NCBI GenBank assembly: GCA_013339895.1
Contig: JABACO010000023.1
Location: forward strand, 3,012,604 to 3,076,603
Length of the DNA: 64,000 nt
Reading direction: 5' to 3'
Source of the DNA: Ephydatia muelleri
Taxonomy: Eukaryota; Porifera; Demospongiae; Spongillida; Spongillidae
Of this stretch, positions 11,276 through 30,300 are shown piece by piece. Under the pieces are notes generated by a model. That model did no database searches and was not told the DNA's origin. It saw only the letters and a program-made list of their open reading frames with translations. The first letter of the stretch is position 1, and every line of letters begins with the position of its first letter. The position numbers and the translations under genes are program-made.

Positions 11276-11597
11276 TAAATAAAAACATTCTCTAACGAGA
11301 AAGTTGGTGGGCATATAGGATTGACAATGTTGGTGTAAAAAGCACGGAAACAAGTGTGACAGAAATGTTACTGGAAAATTGAAATAGGCCTATATTTAGC
11401 CCATTTTCTCAGGCGTGCGCTGCCTAAATGTGACTGGGCTAAATATAGGCCTATTTCAATTTTCCAGTAACATTTCTGTCAACATTGTCAATCCTATATG
11501 CCCACCAACTTTCTCGTTCCGTGCTTTTTACACCAACATTGTCAATCCTATATGCCCACCAACTTTCTCGTTAGAGAATGTTTTTATTTACTTGTTT
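11276..11597. mobile_element. Foldback (palindromic) element, about 320 bp
   Basis: The left arm, 11276-11401, is matched in inverted orientation by 11440-11597. Shared blocks include aaataaaaacattctctaac and aaattgaaataggcctata. The right arm carries an internal duplication of about 65 bp (tgtcaatcctatatgcccac occurs at both 11487 and 11538). The loop is about 40 bp. There is no coding content. Confidence 0.88.
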
Positions 11598-11699
11598 CAT
11601 AAGTTTTTTTTCTCCGTGTCAAAGAACTTATAAACGCTTTGTTTTTACAATACGACTTTAAATTAACTAACACATAAATTAAAAATGGTACGTATAATT

Positions 11700-11761
11700 G
11701 TTTTTAATATAATTAATTATTTTGCCGCCTCCTCGGCCTCTTCTCCCTCCTCTTCCTCTTC

Positions 11762-11796
<35 letters not shown>

Positions 11797-12225
11797 CCTT
11801 GGGTATGGCCATGCGGGTGGCGGGGGCAGGAAAAAAGGCGGGGGCAGCATTGGGGGGAGCAGTGGCGGGGGCAGAACTGGTACTGGCGGTGGGAGGGGCG
11901 CTGCTGGTGGTGGTGGGACTAGCTCTGGGGGGGGGGGGGGGGGGGGCAGCGCTGCTGCTGGCCATGGTGGTGGGGCTAGCGCTGGCGGGGGCAGCGGTGG
12001 GCTAGCGTTGGCGGGGGCAGCGCTGCTGCTGGTGGTGGGGCTAGCGCTGGCGGGGGCAGCGCTGCTGCTGGTGGTGGGGCTAGCGTTGGCGGGGGCAGCG
12101 CTGCTGCTGGTGGTGGGGCTAGCGTTGGCAGGGGCAGCGCTGCTGCTGGTGGTAGGGCTAGCGCTGGCAGGGCAGCGCTGCTGCTGGTGGTGAGGCTAGC
12201 GCTGGCGGGGGCAGAAGTTGTGATC
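11700..12225. repeat. Poly-C/poly-G tracts and a 39-bp GC-rich minisatellite
   Basis: A C-run of about 32 bp at 11764-11795 and a G-run at 11928-11946 flank GC-rich sequence. From about 11960 to 12200, five to six copies of a 39-bp unit follow (gctagcgctggcgggggcag plus cgctgctgctggtggtggg). The plus strand reads LALAGAALLLVVG and the minus strand SPTTSSSAAPANA, both open. Just upstream on the minus strand an acidic stretch FDESEGEEVEE joins the Ser/Thr/Ala repeats, so a minus-strand exon is possible but unproven. Confidence 0.85.
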
Positions 12226-13182
12226 GAGGATGTATGTGCTTCCTCGACCTCCTCTCCTTCAGACTCATCAAAAATTCTTTCCCGACTTCTTCAGCCATCT
12301 ATGTGACAGACAGAGTATTGAAACAACTTGTAAAAAATTTAGTATTTACCTTTGAATTTATTTCAAGAGAGAAATGTGCTGTTCTACGGGTCGTTGGTTT
12401 ATACCGGCCGGTATACATGCACAGCCACGTTTTCTAGCAGTGACCCTGCCTGTGATCTTCGTACACTGAGTGCTTTAGCAAGTAATGCATCTGCACTAAT
12501 CTTACTTACTGCTGCAGGGCAGATCTTGTAACAACCTTTTGAGCTAGCAATGGATGGCTATTGCAAAAAGCATTGTTTACTTCACTCAGAAGCTCACTAT
12601 CCCTAAGAATTGCTTTTTCAAGCCCCACTCCATACTCTGCTAGTGTGTGAGAGTTGGGCTCAAACAGGGAGTAACTATATGGGAGAAGATAGGGTTGCAG
12701 TACTTTTATTTTACCATGCATTATGCCTTATACATGTATCAAAACATTTCACCAATTGCGCATTACATGAATTATTTCATTTTCATGCAACTCAATTTTG
12801 GGTAACACTTCTGTACACACGTGTAGTGGACCTTTAAAACAACAAAGATTGACCCTTTACATGTACATGGGGGAACTTTTACTTGTGGGAAGCCTTACTG
12901 TACATCTGATAACAATTAAACACAGCTGCAGCAAGGGGTGGATGCGCATGACTGACTTGTACTATACACACACGTGTGTAGTCCTTTCTTTCAACATCAG
13001 ATAACTAATGTACAATGTAACAGACACAGATGCATGCACAAATAACCTTTTGTACAAACATTGACCTTTACCAGGGAACTGGGAAGCCTTACTGTACATC
13101 ATGCAAGCGTACAAGAAATGTGTTAATGTGTGCATGACAGGAAGCCATGAGCAACTTACATTAGCACGTAAGAAAGCAGCCC
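12226..13182. other. Intergenic DNA with a degenerate tandem duplication
   Basis: No gene recognised. Two segments, about 12815-12925 and 12965-13110, share cacacgtgt, attgaccttta-like and gggaagccttactgtacatc blocks in the same order, indicating an old tandem duplication of about 190 bp. Confidence 0.55.
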
Positions 13183-13818
13183 TTAGACTTTAAATGCTAC
13201 ATACAGCATGCTATTTATAACATACCTTTGGGTGGTAGTGGTAGTTCTACGACCCTTCCAATACCGACTCCTTCTAGCTGCCTTAATGGTAGCTGAATAG
13301 CCCCTGTATATCCGCCTTTTAGCAGCACGGTTCTCCTCGACGCCCTCTTGATATCGCTGCCTTTTAGCAGCACGGTTCTCCTCGACGCCCTCTTGATATC
13401 GCTGCCTTTTAGCAGCACGGTTCTCCTCGACGCCCTCTTGATATCGCTGCCTTTTAGCAGCACGGTTCTCCTCGACGCCCTCTTGATATCGCTGCCTTTT
13501 AGCAGCACGGTTCTCCTCGACGCCCTCTTGATATCGCTGCCTTTTAGCAGCACGGTTCTCCTCGACGCCCTCTTGATATCGCTGCCTTTTAGCAGCACGC
13601 TTAGATACAGCATTTGCGTTGTAGGTGTCGCGTACAGAGGCCTTCTGCTTTTCTGGGTCGGCCTTGTAGGTGTCGCGTACAGAGGCCTTCTTCTTTTCAG
13701 GGTCGGCCTTGTAGCGCGCTCGGGCTTTAGCCTTGTTCTCTTGTGACAAAATATCTTCTCGTTTTTGGAGGTATTCCGCTCGTTGCTTAGATCTCTTCTT
13801 TTGATTACGCGAAGGCAT
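13183..13818 (-). CDS. Basic repeat protein resembling Helitron leader regions (likely relic)
   Basis: One open frame of about 211 codons starts at MPSRNQKKRSKQR. It contains two short repeats of the type KADPEKKKASVRDTY and then six nearly identical 15-residue repeats, KRQRYQEGVEENRAA (45-bp DNA repeats at about 13315-13590). Such charged N-terminal repeats head large helicase-type proteins of Helitron-like or virus-like elements in sponges and cnidarians as I recall them, but no helicase domain follows here; the frame ends after a short degenerate tail. The near identity of the 45-bp units implies recent expansion or homogenisation. It could be an exon of a host gene; I see no splice evidence. 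Function is unknown. Confidence 0.45.
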   Translation of the reverse strand: MPSRNQKKRSKQRAEYLQKREDILSQENKAKARARYKADPEKKKASVRDTYKADPEKQKASVRDTYNANAVSKRAAKRQRYQEGVEENRAAKRQRYQEGVEENRAAKRQRYQEGVEENRAAKRQRYQEGVEENRAAKRQRYQEGVEENRAAKRQRYQEGVEENRAAKRRIYRGYSATIKAARRSRYWKGRRTTTTTQRYVINSMLYVAFKV

Positions 13819-13899
13819 TTTTAGAAAAACAACTTCACTAGCCAAAGTAACGACTAAACTGCGATAGGAACACCAAATAAATTTAGTGCCTGTTGGAGT

Positions 13900-14208
13900 A
13901 TTTATATTTTTATTAAAGCGCTGTCCTGTTCTGAATGATGCACCGCAACGATCCGGAGATTGAGAGTAAGGCAAAGCTGATGACGCGGGCTTGTTGCTGT
14001 TGTACATACGAATAATTTGTACGCATACATACAGGACTCATCGTGCGGTATTGGAGGCAACATAAGGCCGTTGCCGTGATATTAGCTTATTTGCGGCTTG
14101 TTCATCGTGTATCTACAACAAGCCCGCGTCATCAGCTTTGCCTTACTCTCAATTTCCGGATCGTTGCGGTGAGAAGGATTCGTTAGCGTGCGCTTTAATA
14201 AAAATATG
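13900..14208. repeat. Inverted repeat pair (arms about 100 bp, loop about 90 bp)
   Basis: The sequence at about 13900-14007 is matched in inverted orientation by about 14100-14208. The blocks accgcaacgatccgga, gagagtaaggcaaagctgat and gacgcgggcttgttg are shared, as is tttttattaaagcgc further out. It sits immediately upstream of the basic repeat ORF, whose upstream in-frame extension runs into it. Confidence 0.88.
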
Positions 14209-14783
14209 CTGACGTAACCTAACAAATCAGACACCCCGCGCCCATAGTAGTGCACTGTGCTAGTGCGTGGTGCAAACCTCAATTAGTGCGCGATGCAAGT
14301 GCAAACCTCAAAAAGTGCGCTGTGCAAACTTCAATTAGTGCGTGGCGCAAGTGTCTCAGGGCGCGACCAACCGTAGTGTATATCAGAATGTGGGTTTCAA
14401 TCAGAGTGCAAGAAAACCGACACAGACTATTTAGCATATTTATAGACCCTAAATGTACATGTGCTAATTAAAATCAAGATAGGTCTGTGCCATTTGCCTT
14501 GTAAACTGACTTATTTCCTTTCTTTTTACATCACCATTGGCATCCAAACCTATATCCCTCACTTAATTTGTGACACAATCTAGCAGTTGAGCCTGAGAGC
14601 GATATATGCTACTGATCCATGAGCCAAATATGAATAACTTCTCATTCACCATCTTTTGAACTGATTGGAAACTAGAGACATAAGCTATCTCATCCCATAA
14701 AAACAAAGACAAGTCTTAGTTATTATGAATACATGAAGAAGGAAGTGAAACTGAAATGAATACAAGCAGCACACGTGATGTCC
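14209..14783. other. Intergenic region, CEP85 3' flank
   Basis: Three short direct repeats built on agtgcg and gtgcaaacctcaa occur at 14255-14355. Otherwise this is AT-rich sequence into which the CEP85 3' UTR should run. No gene is supported. Confidence 0.5.
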
Positions 14784-22880
<8,097 letters not shown>

Positions 22881-23019
22881 ATTCGAATGAAATTAAAATG
22901 ATAGTCACGTGCGTTCTATTTAAATGCTAATTAATCATTATTGCTTCCGGGACACAGTTGAAAATATATCCGCTCAATGTCAATTGGTACCACTACTGTA
23001 CGTTGGTGCTTGCATTAAA
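22881..23019. promoter_or_regulatory. Divergent promoter, CEP85 / aldo-keto reductase 1
   Basis: Only 139 bp separate the start codons of CEP85 (minus) and AKR1 (plus), so both 5' UTRs and core promoters must lie here. The sequence is AT-rich (tatttaaatgctaattaat) with no clear TATA box for either gene. Confidence 0.7.
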
Positions 23020-24092
23020 ATGGCGATGCTGCAGATTCCTCGTCGTCTCTTGGGCGACACCGGTATGGTTCTCTCTATCCTAGGAATGGGCGGTTCAGGA
23101 TACGGTAGCGCATACGGCACCTTTGACGAAAAAGAAGCCATTCGATCACTGAAATATGCTCTTGATAGAGGTATCAATTTTATCGACACCGCGTACTGGT
23201 ACGGACAGGGGGCTTCCGAGCATTTTATCGGCAACGCATTGAAGGGAGTACCGAGAGAGAGGTACTTTATCGCCACGAAGGTAGCACGATACGAGAAAGA
23301 AGCTACCAGAATGTTCGACTTCTCTGCTGAAAAGGTGACGAAGAGCGCTCAGGAGAGCCTAGAGAGACTGCAACTGGACTATGTAGATCTCCTTCAAGTT
23401 CATGACGTCGAGTTTGCACCGTCCATAGATGTGGTCATAGAAAGCACCCTTCCCGCACTGCAGAGACTGAAGGAGCGCGGGCTTTGCAGGTACATAGGTA
23501 TCACGGGCTACCCTCTATCCACACTGAAAGCCATCGTCGACAAGAGCCCATTGAAGATAGACAGCGTCCTCTCTTATTGCAGATTGACTTTACAAGACCC
23601 TTCCCTTGTTAATGAATTCAGCTACTACAAGGCCAAAGGCATTCCGCTCATCAACGCCAGCCCAGTAGGCATGGGTCTCCTCACGGAAGGCGGCAAAGGT
23701 ATACCGCAGTGGCACCCAGCGTCCCCAGAAATAAAAAAAGCGGCAATAGACGCGTCAAAATACTGCTCGGAACACGGTGTGGATATCACGCGACTGGCGA
23801 TCAACTACAGTGCCAGCTTTAAAGAGGTACACGTGTTTCACTACATGCAGTACGAAGTGAAACGATGTCCCCATCTTTCACCTGCCAGGTCACTACCACA
23901 CTGGTGAGTATGATCACAAAGACCATGGTAGACAGCAACATAGAGGCTTCATGCCTTCCCCTTACCAAGAAGGAAGCTGAGGTGAGGGACTACATAAAGA
24001 GAGCTTTCTTCGACCCTCTCAACTTCAAACACTGGGAAGGGATTGAGTTGGAGAGGTACAGGAAAACAATTAAGTCAGCTAATTTGCAGTAG
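23020..24092 (+). CDS. Aldo-keto reductase, L-galactose dehydrogenase-like (copy 1)
   Basis: Two exons, 23020-23826 and 23889-24092, join in phase 0 and encode about 336 residues, the family's usual length. The catalytic tetrad of aldo-keto reductases is present: Asp in FIDTA, Tyr in YWYG, Lys in FIATKVARY and His in LLQVHDVE. ERYFIATKVARYEKE and GVDITRLAINYS give the profile of the L-galactose dehydrogenase / D-arabinose dehydrogenase-type group, NAD(P)-dependent cytosolic enzymes oxidising or reducing sugars and aldehydes. The substrate in animals is uncertain. The start at 23020 (MAMLQIPRR) is the first ATG that leaves the family-typical N-terminus. The gene is tandemly duplicated at 26075; see the finding on block identity. 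Confidence 0.92.
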
Positions 24093-26074
24093 CAGCTGCA
24101 ATCAATCAAGCAGTATGCAGAGTTATAGTGTGTGTGCGCATCATGCAGCAACTTTTTGTGTGTGCTCAAAATTAAAGAGACAATGTGTTTGCTCCTCATG
24201 TGACTCTCTTTGTTGATACTTCAATCTTTTGTTTGTGTAGTGGTGGTGAGTAGTGGTGGTGAGCCCAAACATTCATTCACCAACGTTATGAGTGCTTACA
24301 ACCAGTACCTCTAACGATATTGCTCTGTACGAGCTAGCATACAGAGTATTAAGAGCCTTAAAAAGCATGTCTACCTGGTTCAAGCAGGAATCGGGTGCAT
24401 ATATAGGATACCGTTTGCACAAACAATGTATTACCAAGTCTTGCAAACATTTGTCTGTTTGGTTGAGTGTGTTTAGATGAGCGAGGCATGTGCCTAATCA
24501 CCATATTCGAACCATTGATTATAAATCAGTAATGTAACGTTTATACCAATTTGTATGCACCTTTTTTCAGGCAACAGAGGTATAGGTTTTAATAAAATAC
24601 CCCTCCGGAAGATACGCACTCTAGTAAAGAGGTAACAACACTAAGATACAATTGTCTGAACCTGCACCAAGATCTTTGACCATACATGATAATTATAATT
24701 ATGCATGTATATTAAGGGGACACCATATTTTTGTATACTTAAGTTAAATATGTGGCACTGTAAATCTTTACAGTGCACATATTTAACTTAATTATACATA
24801 TTTAACTTAAGTATACATATTTAACTTAAGTATACATATTTAACTTAAGTATTAAGCTGTAGTTAATAGTATTCATTAACATGCTCCTGGTAAAAACAAA
24901 GATATTCTAGATACGGTACACTATGGTATTCAAAAGATTGTAGATGTAGCTAGTTCATTGATGATGATTAAGACCGTTTCTTCATTAACTTACGTACTTG
25001 AATGTAGTGAAAAGCAATTTATATCCACACAGATGTGCTGAGGAGAGATTTGGTATGTCATTAAATGTAAGTATCATTTCTAGTGGTTCAAAACATGATT
25101 CAGTAAGCACAAGATCGGTAATTTATGGATAAAGTTTAACACCATTTCTTCATGAACTCATGTACTTGAATGATTGAAAAGTTGTCTATTTTTCCCACTG
25201 ATGTGCTGATAAGTGATTATAATATTAATGTATCATTTGCCTGCCTGGTGTTCAACAATTATAATACAAATTTGACCATAACAATGAGAGGAACCACACC
25301 TCATTGTTTCCTGTTACAAGTTAAATGAAGTCCAACTAGAATTGAATCTTATACTCCCACCATTGAATTTGTATGGCATTTGCCACTGAGAAGATAGTTA
25401 GGTATACTTTAGGATGACTGCACTTGGATATGATGTCAGTTGCATTTGCCTATCTACACCAAGTCTTAATGGAGGTTGGCTAACGTTGAGTTTGCTATAT
25501 AGCTCAGCCAGCAGCACTAACGAATTCGCCCTGATGAGCTTGTGCATGGCAAGACGTAATGCTATATGCGTCCCTGGGGGCCTGACTACACCGTAGCAAA
25601 GCACTCACAAGAAATTGGTGACAAAGGAACTGAGTGAGGTTGTGAAATGCCTGTATGAGCCTGGATGGGATGTCTGTGTGATAAACTGCAAATTTTGTAC
25701 ATGGTCACGAAAGTTTATTTAAATCGCTAAATTAAATTGTTCGAATCTATCATATTCTGTCGCATATACATGTACTGTTCCAGACCCAGTTCATCGCAGC
25801 ACCTCGAAATTACTAACTGTGATGAAATCATGAAGAAGTGCTCACTGGTACGGGAAAAGTTTCTAATTGGATTTTGATCCACAATCCCTGGGCGGAAAGG
25901 CTTAAATCAACATTGGGCATTTTGATGTGGTTTGTTGTGTCTACTGTGTTGCTTATCACATTGGGATCGTGGATCAAAATCCAATGTTGGGAACTCCCTG
26001 TGCAGTGGGTCTGGCCTGTCTAATTACTCGTTTGTCGCAATCTTGAAACTTTGAGCCATTATTAATTGCTAATA
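24093..26074. other. Intergenic DNA between the two reductases
   Basis: AT-rich. At 24735-24852 a 17-19-bp unit (tatttaacttaagtataca) occurs three to four times, with an inverted copy at its left (ttaagttaaatatgtggcac against gtgcacatatttaactta). Two related segments with cttcatgaactcatgtacttgaatg-like cores occur at 24978 and 25148. An inverted repeat of 23 bp (attggattttgatccac) at 25866-25888 and 25963-25985 brackets about 75 bp. No gene is recognised. Confidence 0.6.
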
Positions 26075-27177
26075 ATGGCTGGTCTGCAGTGGCCTGCAAT
26101 GCTCTACCGGCGCTTTGGAAACACTAGTGTTGAAACCTCCGTGCTGGGAATAGGAGGTACGGTGTTCGGGAAGTTATACGGTCAGTTTGATGAAAAAGAG
26201 GCCACTTGCGCATTGAAATATGCGCTCGAGCGCGGCATCAATAGTATCGACACGGCGTACTGGTACGGTCAGGGGGCATCCGAGTGCTTCATTGGCAATG
26301 CATTGAAGGGGGTACCGAGAGAGAGGTACTTTATCGCCACGAAGGTAGCACGATACGAGAAAGAAGCTACCAGAATGTTCGACTTCTCTGCTGAAAAGGT
26401 AACGAAGAGTGCTCAGGAGAGCCTAGAGAGACTGCAACTGGACTATGTAGATCTCCTTCAAGTTCATGACGTCGAGTTTGCACCGTCCATAGATGTGGTC
26501 ATAGAAAGCACCCTTCCCGCGCTGCAGAGACTGAAGGAGCGCGGGCTTTGCAGGTACATAGGTATCACGGGCTACCCTCTATCCACACTGAGAGCCATCG
26601 TCGACAAGAGTCCAGTGAAGATAGACAGTGTCCTCTCATATTGCAGATTGACTTTACAAGACTCTTCTCTTACTAACGAATTCAGCTACTACAAGGCCAG
26701 AGGCGTCGCACTCATCAACGCCAGCCCAGTAGGCATGGGTCTCCTCACGGAAGGCGGCAAAGGTATACCGCAGTGGCACCCAGCGTCCCCGGAAACCAAA
26801 AAAGCGGCAATAGACGCGTCAAAATACTGCTCGGAACACGGTGTGGATATCACGCGACTTGCGCTTAACTACAGCGCCAGCTTTAAAGAGGTACGTATCA
26901 GTATAATGTAGGTCTTGAAAGCAAGACTCTGCCTCCTTGCCACCATCAGGTTGCCACAACACTAGTTGGCATGACCACAAAGGCCATGGTAGACAGCAAC
27001 ATAGAGGCTTCATGCCTTCCCCTTACCAAGAAGGAAGCTGAGGTGAGGGACTACATAAAGAGAGCTTTCTTCGACCCCCTCAAGTCCAAACACTGGGAAG
27101 GGGTTGAGTTGGAGAAGTACAGAAGAAAGGTACAAGCAGTGCAGGACAAATCACACCCAAACCAAACACTGGTGTGA
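26075..27177 (+). CDS. Aldo-keto reductase, L-galactose dehydrogenase-like (copy 2)
   Basis: Two exons, 26075-26890 and 26950-27177, with the intron at the same position and phase as in copy 1. The tetrad residues are kept (SIDTA, YWYG, IATKV, VHDVE). The first 75 or so residues differ clearly from copy 1 (YRRFGNTSVETSVLGIGG against RRLLGDTGMVLSILGMGG), while from about 26310 onward protein and DNA are almost identical to copy 1. The C-terminus is slightly longer (YRRKVQAVQDKSHPNQTLV). It ends 172 bp from the stop of the convergent CEP57 gene. ATG at 26075 is chosen; a second Met at residue 9 (26099) is closer to the usual N-terminus. Confidence 0.92.
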
Positions 27178-27349
27178 TGTTTGTTCCTTTGGCACTTCAC
27201 AACACAAACTAACTACACCTGATACACAGTGAAACCAAGTGCTAGTGTTGTATGTCTGTCCACTGTGTATGTGTGTGTGTGTGCATGGATATGCAGTACA
27301 TACTATGTAAACGTAAATGGAGTGGAAAGAGCACTGTGCAGACTGAGTG

Positions 27350-30300
27350 TCAATTCCAACTAAGATCATCCCTCTGTAGTGTGGACTGTATTGCCTTCAT
27401 CCCCCTGAGCAGTTCAGCATTCAGACTGGAGGGACACTTTCCCCTTCCTTCCCTCGTCCTGGCCGCTGCACTGCGACATGGCCTTACTTGCTTGACGTGG
27501 GGATGAATGAGCTTGACTGCCCGGATCTGCTCTGCTTTGATCTCCATCTGACGTGTGACTAGTCTTAGTTGCTCCTCCAGATCAGAGGTAGTCCTGGGAT
27601 GCCTTCCTCCTTCCTCCTCCTCCTCATCCCCTCTCTCCTCTTGAAGTCGTCTTGACAACTCTTGATGCTCACTGTATGGGGATGTGCCACATAGCACATT
27701 GATATAATCTGTGCAAGCTTGTTATTCGCACCCACAGTACATATGATCAGTAATATACCTACCTACCTACACAAGTGCTTGCAAAGCAAAGTGACATCAC
27801 TCCACCACAGTTAGTCTCATTCTCACATGCAATATTGTGGCATCCTCCATACTAGCAATGTAACCAGTTCCATGCAAATTAGCCAGCTCCTCTCCCACTC
27901 ACAATGCAAGGTGCTCCAGCTCCTCCCTCCACTCACAATGCAAGGTGCCCCAGCTCCTCCCTCCACTCACAACGCAAGGTGCCCCAGCTCCTCCCTCCAC
28001 TCACAATGCAAGGTGCCCCAGCTCCTCTCCCACTCACAATGCAAGGTGCCCCAGCTCCTCCCTCCACTCACAATGCAAGGTGCCCCAGCTCCTCCTCCAA
28101 AGTGGCCAGCAGTTCACGTGAGCGAGTAGTGGCTGAGCTTCTCTTCTTCTTGCCATGGGCTGCTGCGACTGCAGCTGCCCCACACAGCAGGGCATTGTGG
28201 CGCTTCATGGTTGCCAATATACACTGGCAATTGGCTCCCAGCGAGTGGGAGGGGCTTGTACTCTGGAAAGTAGAGAGGGAGAGTAAAGCAAACAAAATGA
28301 TGGAGAAAGGTTCATCTGGTAGTACTTACAGTTCCCACGACAAAGGGGACATCCTTGAGTGAGGCGTGATAGTGGACATCAGGTAGGGGCTTACTGCTGC
28401 AGTACGAATTGCATGAGGTCAGCTGGGCATCACAGGTACATCCAGCAGGCACCTTGAATGTACCCTGAAAGAAGAAGAGAGAGAGAGAGACTCATAAGTG
28501 CTTGCAAAAGGAGCCCCTTTTTTTTTGCAATACCTGTGAAAACTGTGTGTGCGTGTGTGTGTGTGTGTGTATGTGTGTGTATGTGTGTAGGGGAGAGGAG
28601 TGGAGGTTTGTGAAAATGCTATAGTTATCAGTAATCTCCCACTCACACAATTAATCTAATACAGCTCTAACCTTTTTTGGTTTGTGCACTGATGATTTTG
28701 GTTTAACGTCTCTTTCAGTCAATAGAGGCATTTCAGTGTGTAACTGAAGGGAGGAGGTGGAGGGAAGGGGGAGAGAGGGGGGAAGGGCACGGCCAATAAA
28801 TATCAGAATGGTGCCATCAAGTGGAGCATACTTCAGTGTCCTTGTCCTGCTGGTGTCCCCTGTGCCACAGTCTCTGTGCCAGCTGGCTCTCCAGCTCTTT
28901 CATCCGACTCTGAGCAGAATGGCAGAGAGGGGAAAAAAGGTCACCCCTTGTGCCACTGATGGTTGAGGGACCACACCCACCTCTGTGACAGAGTGTTGCG
29001 CGCTCAAGTGTGTCTGGGCTTGCTCCAACAGACGAACCTTCTCTTCTGTCTCCTTGCTAATCGTGGCCTCAGGCGCCACATTTTCTGACATTCGATCTTG
29101 CTGCAGAGTGAGCATCACAATAACACAACATATAGCCACCCCAATAACACACACATATAGCCAGCACCCCAATAACACACACATATAGCCAGCACCCCAT
29201 AACACACACACATATAGCCAGCACCCCAATAACACACACATATAGCCAGCACCCCAATAACACACACACATAGCCAGCACCCCAATAACACACACATATA
29301 GCCAGCACCCCAATAACACACACACATAGCCAGCACCTCAATAACACACACACATATAGCCAGCACCCCAATAACACACACACATATAGCCAGCACCCCA
29401 ATAACACACACATATAGCCAGCACCCCAATAACACACACATATAGCCAGCACCTCAATAACACACACACATATAGCCAGCACCCCAATAACACACACACA
29501 TAGCCAGCACCCCAATAACACACACATATAGCCAGCACCCCAATAACACACACACATAGCCAGCACCTCAATAACACACACACATATAGCCAGCACCCCA
29601 ATAACACACACACATATAGCCAGCACCCCAATAACACACACATATAGCCAGCACCCCAATAACACACACATATAGCCAGCACCCCAATCTGATTCTGTAC
29701 TCTGGTCCATACAGTCCTGGTTAATGTACATCATGATCATTCTATAGTGGCTTTTTTAAAAATTTTACAGTATTATCCCTTGGTAAAATTATTAGGTCCA
29801 ATTAAGCAAATCCCCAATCCATGTGCAGGGAACTAACTTGACCCTCAATATTAAATGCTTTTGGTAGGCAACAATAGTTTACCTCAAAAGGAAATAGCAA
29901 ATGCAGTATGCCTAATGTATTTCCTACACAGCTACTCCATTTGGAGCCCCATAAAGGTGCCATGTGCATTTTTTTTTTACCACCACACTCACCTCATCTA
30001 TGCTGCGACGAGACACGTGTGGCGTAGTCCACTGGTGTCCCTCTGACTCCTGCCGCTGCTCCTCAAGCCACCTTGTCCTGAGGATGGCCTCGTTCCTGTC
30101 GGCCTCTGCCTGCCTCAGCCGCTCCCTCATGTGGTCCAGCTCCTTACTCTGCATAACCAGCCGAGCATCCAGCGAGTGAAGGCGACCTTTGAGGTCTATC
30201 AGAGAAGAAACAAAACACATGCAATTCTGCAATGTTTTTTTTTCTCTCGAGTTTCCATCACCAGTTAACATACCAACATGCAGAACATCCAATCCACATA

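Noticed and set aside
24778-24852. Origin-like or terminator-like AT repeat
   Set aside because: Short degenerate tandem repeat with one inverted copy; nothing links it to replication or termination.
29120-29690. CRISPR-like regular array
   Set aside because: Units are head-to-tail without unique spacers and lie in an intron of an animal gene; it is a minisatellite.
28900-29740. Membrane-protein-like ORF of 223 codons on the minus strand
   Set aside because: It is the minisatellite read as CVCVIGVLAI repeats across a CEP57 exon in the wrong frame.
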